A DNA stretch of 8,564 nt from Bacteroidota bacterium (GTDB lineage Bacteria > Bacteroidota > Rhodothermia > Rhodothermales > UBA10348), in NCBI GenBank assembly GCA_022571135.1, contig JACZYK010000096.1, forward strand, positions 1 through 8,564. Reading direction: 5' to 3'. The notes under the pieces were generated by a model. It had not been told where the DNA came from, searched no databases, and saw only the letters and a list, made by a program, of their open reading frames with translations. Position numbers and translations under genes: made by a program. The stretch's first letter is position 1, and each line of letters begins with the position of its first letter. Below are positions 6,795 to 8,564 of this stretch, piece by piece.

Positions 6795-6977
6795 CCACCT
6801 CTTCCGGGGAAAGGAAAGAATGTTGTTTAATTTGTAACGAAGACTACGTATTCAGGATCAGAAGAATAAAGAGCCACGGAGATTTGACGGGATCAATCCG
6901 GTTCCGTCGCAAGTTTTAAGGAGGTCGACGAACTTCGGATCGATATTCGGTGTCGATTAACCAACTGAGCAACATAA

Positions 6978-8564
6978 ATGATGCGGCGAAGGAAACTCAT
7001 TGCAGGCGGTGTTCTGCTCGTATCCGTCAGTCTCGTCCTCGGGATGAAACTGGGTTCGGTGATCTCTTCTCAGGATGCGGCGGATGCCTTGAAGAAGCTT
7101 GAGAAAGCCTTTCTCCTGGTCAACCAGAGGTATGTCGAGGAAGTGGATGCGAACAAGCTTGCAGAGAGCGCCATACGGGGCATGCTCGAGGATCTGGATC
7201 CGCACAGCATCTATATCGATGCCGATCACCTTAGCGGAGTTTCAGAAAATTTCGACGCCGAATTCGAGGGCATCGGAATTTCGTACGAGCTGCTCCCGGG
7301 ACCAAACGGACAGGACACGCTCGCCGTGTTGAACGTACTCCCCGGTGGGCCGAGTGAAGAGGTTGGGCTGCAATCGGGCGATCGCATTATAGAGGTGGAT
7401 GGCGTGACGTCTGTCGGCTACAAGGACGCAGATGTCAAGCGAAACCTGAAGGGTCCCCGTGGTACCATTGTTACTGTCAAGGTCCGGCGTCCAGGGGTTG
7501 GCGGATATATCGACTTCATCATCACCCGGGACAAGATCCCCATTCACACTCTGGACTCGGCCTATATGCTCGACGACGAAACCGGTTATATCCGGTTGAA
7601 CAGGTTTGCCCGCACGACCTATAGCGAATTCACGAAAAGTCTTCGTTTTCTCATTAAAGAGGGAATGAGGCGGCTCGTGCTCGACCTTCGCGGGAACTCG
7701 GGTGGTTATATGGAAATGGCCGTGAAGGTCAGCGACGAGTTTTTGTCTGAGGGTCAGGTGATCGTATCACAACGAGGAAAAACGCGAGATTCGAGAGCGA
7801 CGTTCCGGGCCAGCTCCCGCGGTCTCTGGGAAAAGGGTCCGGTCATGGTGCTTGTCGATGGCGGATCTGCCTCCGCCAGCGAAATCGTGGCGGGTGCCCT
7901 GCAGGATCACGACCGTGCCCTCATTGTCGGTCGTCGGACGTTCGGAAAGGGTCTCGTTCAGAAGCAGTGGCCGTTCGAGGATGGCAGTGCCATTCGCGTG
8001 ACGGTCGCTCGCTATTTCACACCTTCCGGTCGTCTCATCCAGACCCCTTACGAGAACGGTGATCGGAGCGACTACTATTCGAGCAAGACATTACTCAGAG
8101 AGCAGGACGGCGCCAAGAGTGCCACCGATTTATTGAGCGAGGCACCCGATTCGCTCCGCTACAGGACGAGCGCGGGACGAGTGGTTCTCGCCGGCGGGGG
8201 GATCATTCCGGATTACATCGTGCCCGTGGATAGCCTGTCCGATTTGATGAGGGCCGTTCTGGGCAAGAGCATTCCGACCAAGTTCATACGCTTCTGGATT
8301 GACGGGCATTCGGCCCAGCTTCAGACGACGTGGGGAGAGCGTCGAGATGATTTCGTCAAGAAATACGGAGTTGATGACGAGATGCTGCAGGCCTTTCTGG
8401 ATTTTTCGGCTGAAAAAAATGTGGCGATAGGCAACAGAAGAGTCGTCAACGTTGAATCTGAAGACGCAGATTCTCTGGCCGTTCAACGTTTTTCGTCCAG
8501 TGAACTAGAAGAGGAGAAGGAATTCCTCAAGGTACTGCTTAAAGGCCGACTGGCAACCAGACTC
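6978..8564 (+). CDS. S41-family C-terminal processing peptidase (CtpA/Prc type), 3' end outside window
   Basis: The frame is open for 529 codons to the window end without a stop, so the gene is truncated by the window. The product is a periplasmic or membrane-anchored serine protease that cuts target proteins near their C termini. Residues 7-29 form a signal anchor after MMRRRK. The family N-terminal helix block LEDLDPHSIYID follows, then a PDZ domain from about 92 to 180 (FDAEFEGIGISYEL to VKVRRPG), and the peptidase core with LVLDLRGNSGGY, VDGGSASASEIVAGALQD and RRTFGKGLVQ. The Ser/Lys dyad is S299 and K324, with Q328 after it; this spacing equals that of B. subtilis CtpB (S309, K334, Q338). 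After the core come YFTPSGRLIQ, then GRVVLAGGGIIPDYIVP, a tail style common in Bacteroidota-like S41 proteases. A TAA lies directly before the ATG at 6978, so the start is 6978 or the next codon, 6981. It is divergent from the PolX-like gene. Confidence 0.94.
   Translation, partial: MMRRRKLIAGGVLLVSVSLVLGMKLGSVISSQDAADALKKLEKAFLLVNQRYVEEVDANKLAESAIRGMLEDLDPHSIYIDADHLSGVSENFDAEFEGIGISYELLPGPNGQDTLAVLNVLPGGPSEEVGLQSGDRIIEVDGVTSVGYKDADVKRNLKGPRGTIVTVKVRRPGVGGYIDFIITRDKIPIHTLDSAYMLDDETGYIRLNRFARTTYSEFTKSLRFLIKEGMRRLVLDLRGNSGGYMEMAVKVSDEFLSEGQVIVSQRGKTRDSRATFRASSRGLWEKGPVMVLVDGGSASASEIVAGALQDHDRALIVGRRTFGKGLVQKQWPFEDGSAIRVTVARYFTPSGRLIQTPYENGDRSDYYSSKTLLREQDGAKSATDLLSEAPDSLRYRTSAGRVVLAGGGIIPDYIVPVDSLSDLMRAVLGKSIPTKFIRFWIDGHSAQLQTTWGERRDDFVKKYGVDDEMLQAFLDFSAEKNVAIGNRRVVNVESEDADSLAVQRFSSSELEEEKEFLKVLLKGRLATRL

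Larger units (their letters stand above)
6671..6977. other. 307-base divergent intergenic region
   Basis: This region separates the leftward PolX-like unit from the rightward S41 protease gene and must hold promoters for both if neither is transcribed from further away. It contains the 23-bp-period repeats, the GTACTATG repeats, and an AT-richer stretch around 6811-6870. It also has a small hairpin (arms 6886-6892 and 6902-6908, one G-U pair) followed by TTTT at 6914-6917, and AAGGAGGT at 6918-6925. No tRNA, known riboswitch or convincing small gene was seen. Confidence 0.6.

Noticed and set aside
6516..6830. 104-codon plus-strand frame reaching from the PolX-like gene into the divergent spacer
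   Set aside because: It overlaps the conserved PolX N terminus, starts inside it, and gives a motif-free basic product. The 23-bp repeat period is not a multiple of three, so the repeats are not peptide repeats.
6823..6851. TTGTTT followed by TACGTA as a possible promoter for the S41 gene
   Set aside because: The second element matches the -10 consensus poorly and the Bacteroidota TAnnTTTG element is not matched exactly, so no promoter was called.
6950..7087. Short GTG-started frame overlapping the S41 start
   Set aside because: It is too far from AAGGAGGT to use it, reads through the S41 signal-anchor codons in another frame, and has no motif.
8130..8486. 118-codon minus-strand frame inside the S41 gene
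   Set aside because: It is antisense to the S41 protease tail, which reads continuously in its own frame and matches the family.

Overview
The window holds six protein genes and no RNA gene, CRISPR array or insertion sequence that I can see. The gene set suggests a heterotrophic bacterium, probably of the Bacteroidota/Rhodothermota/Balneolota side of the FCB group. It has an ATP-type PEP carboxykinase, a PolX-PHP protein and an S41 protease whose tail resembles those of that group. Several start codons also lack a clear Shine-Dalgarno sequence. The taxon is an inference from style, not a firm assignment.

Layout from left to right: (1) the 3' end of acetyl-CoA synthetase, then pckA 45 bases downstream on the same strand, a plausible acetate-to-gluconeogenesis pair (1-2005); (2) a short convergent junction with a 14-bp inverted repeat that may end transcription (2007-2049); (3) a three-gene leftward unit read from 6670 down to 2031. 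Its order is a PolX/PHP-domain protein, a membrane-anchored penicillin-acylase-family protein, and a BadF/NagK-type sugar kinase. The last two overlap by four bases. A perfect 14-bp palindrome sits in the 36-base gap between the first two; (4) a 307-base divergent intergenic region (6671-6977) with three 23-bp-period direct repeats, a small palindrome and an orphan Shine-Dalgarno-like motif; (5) a rightward S41/CtpA-type processing protease that is still open at the window end (6978-8564).

The most interesting part is the leftward unit. The PolX protein keeps all nine expected PHP metal ligands, but two of the three polymerase-catalytic aspartates appear to be replaced (Ser196 and Val242). 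It therefore looks like a PHP phosphoesterase/nuclease on a dead polymerase scaffold. The acylase-family protein keeps the fold-level signatures but has a rewritten nucleophile region, so it may be inactive or altered in chemistry. Its translational coupling to a sugar kinase hints at cell-envelope or amino-sugar metabolism, but no function can be proven here.
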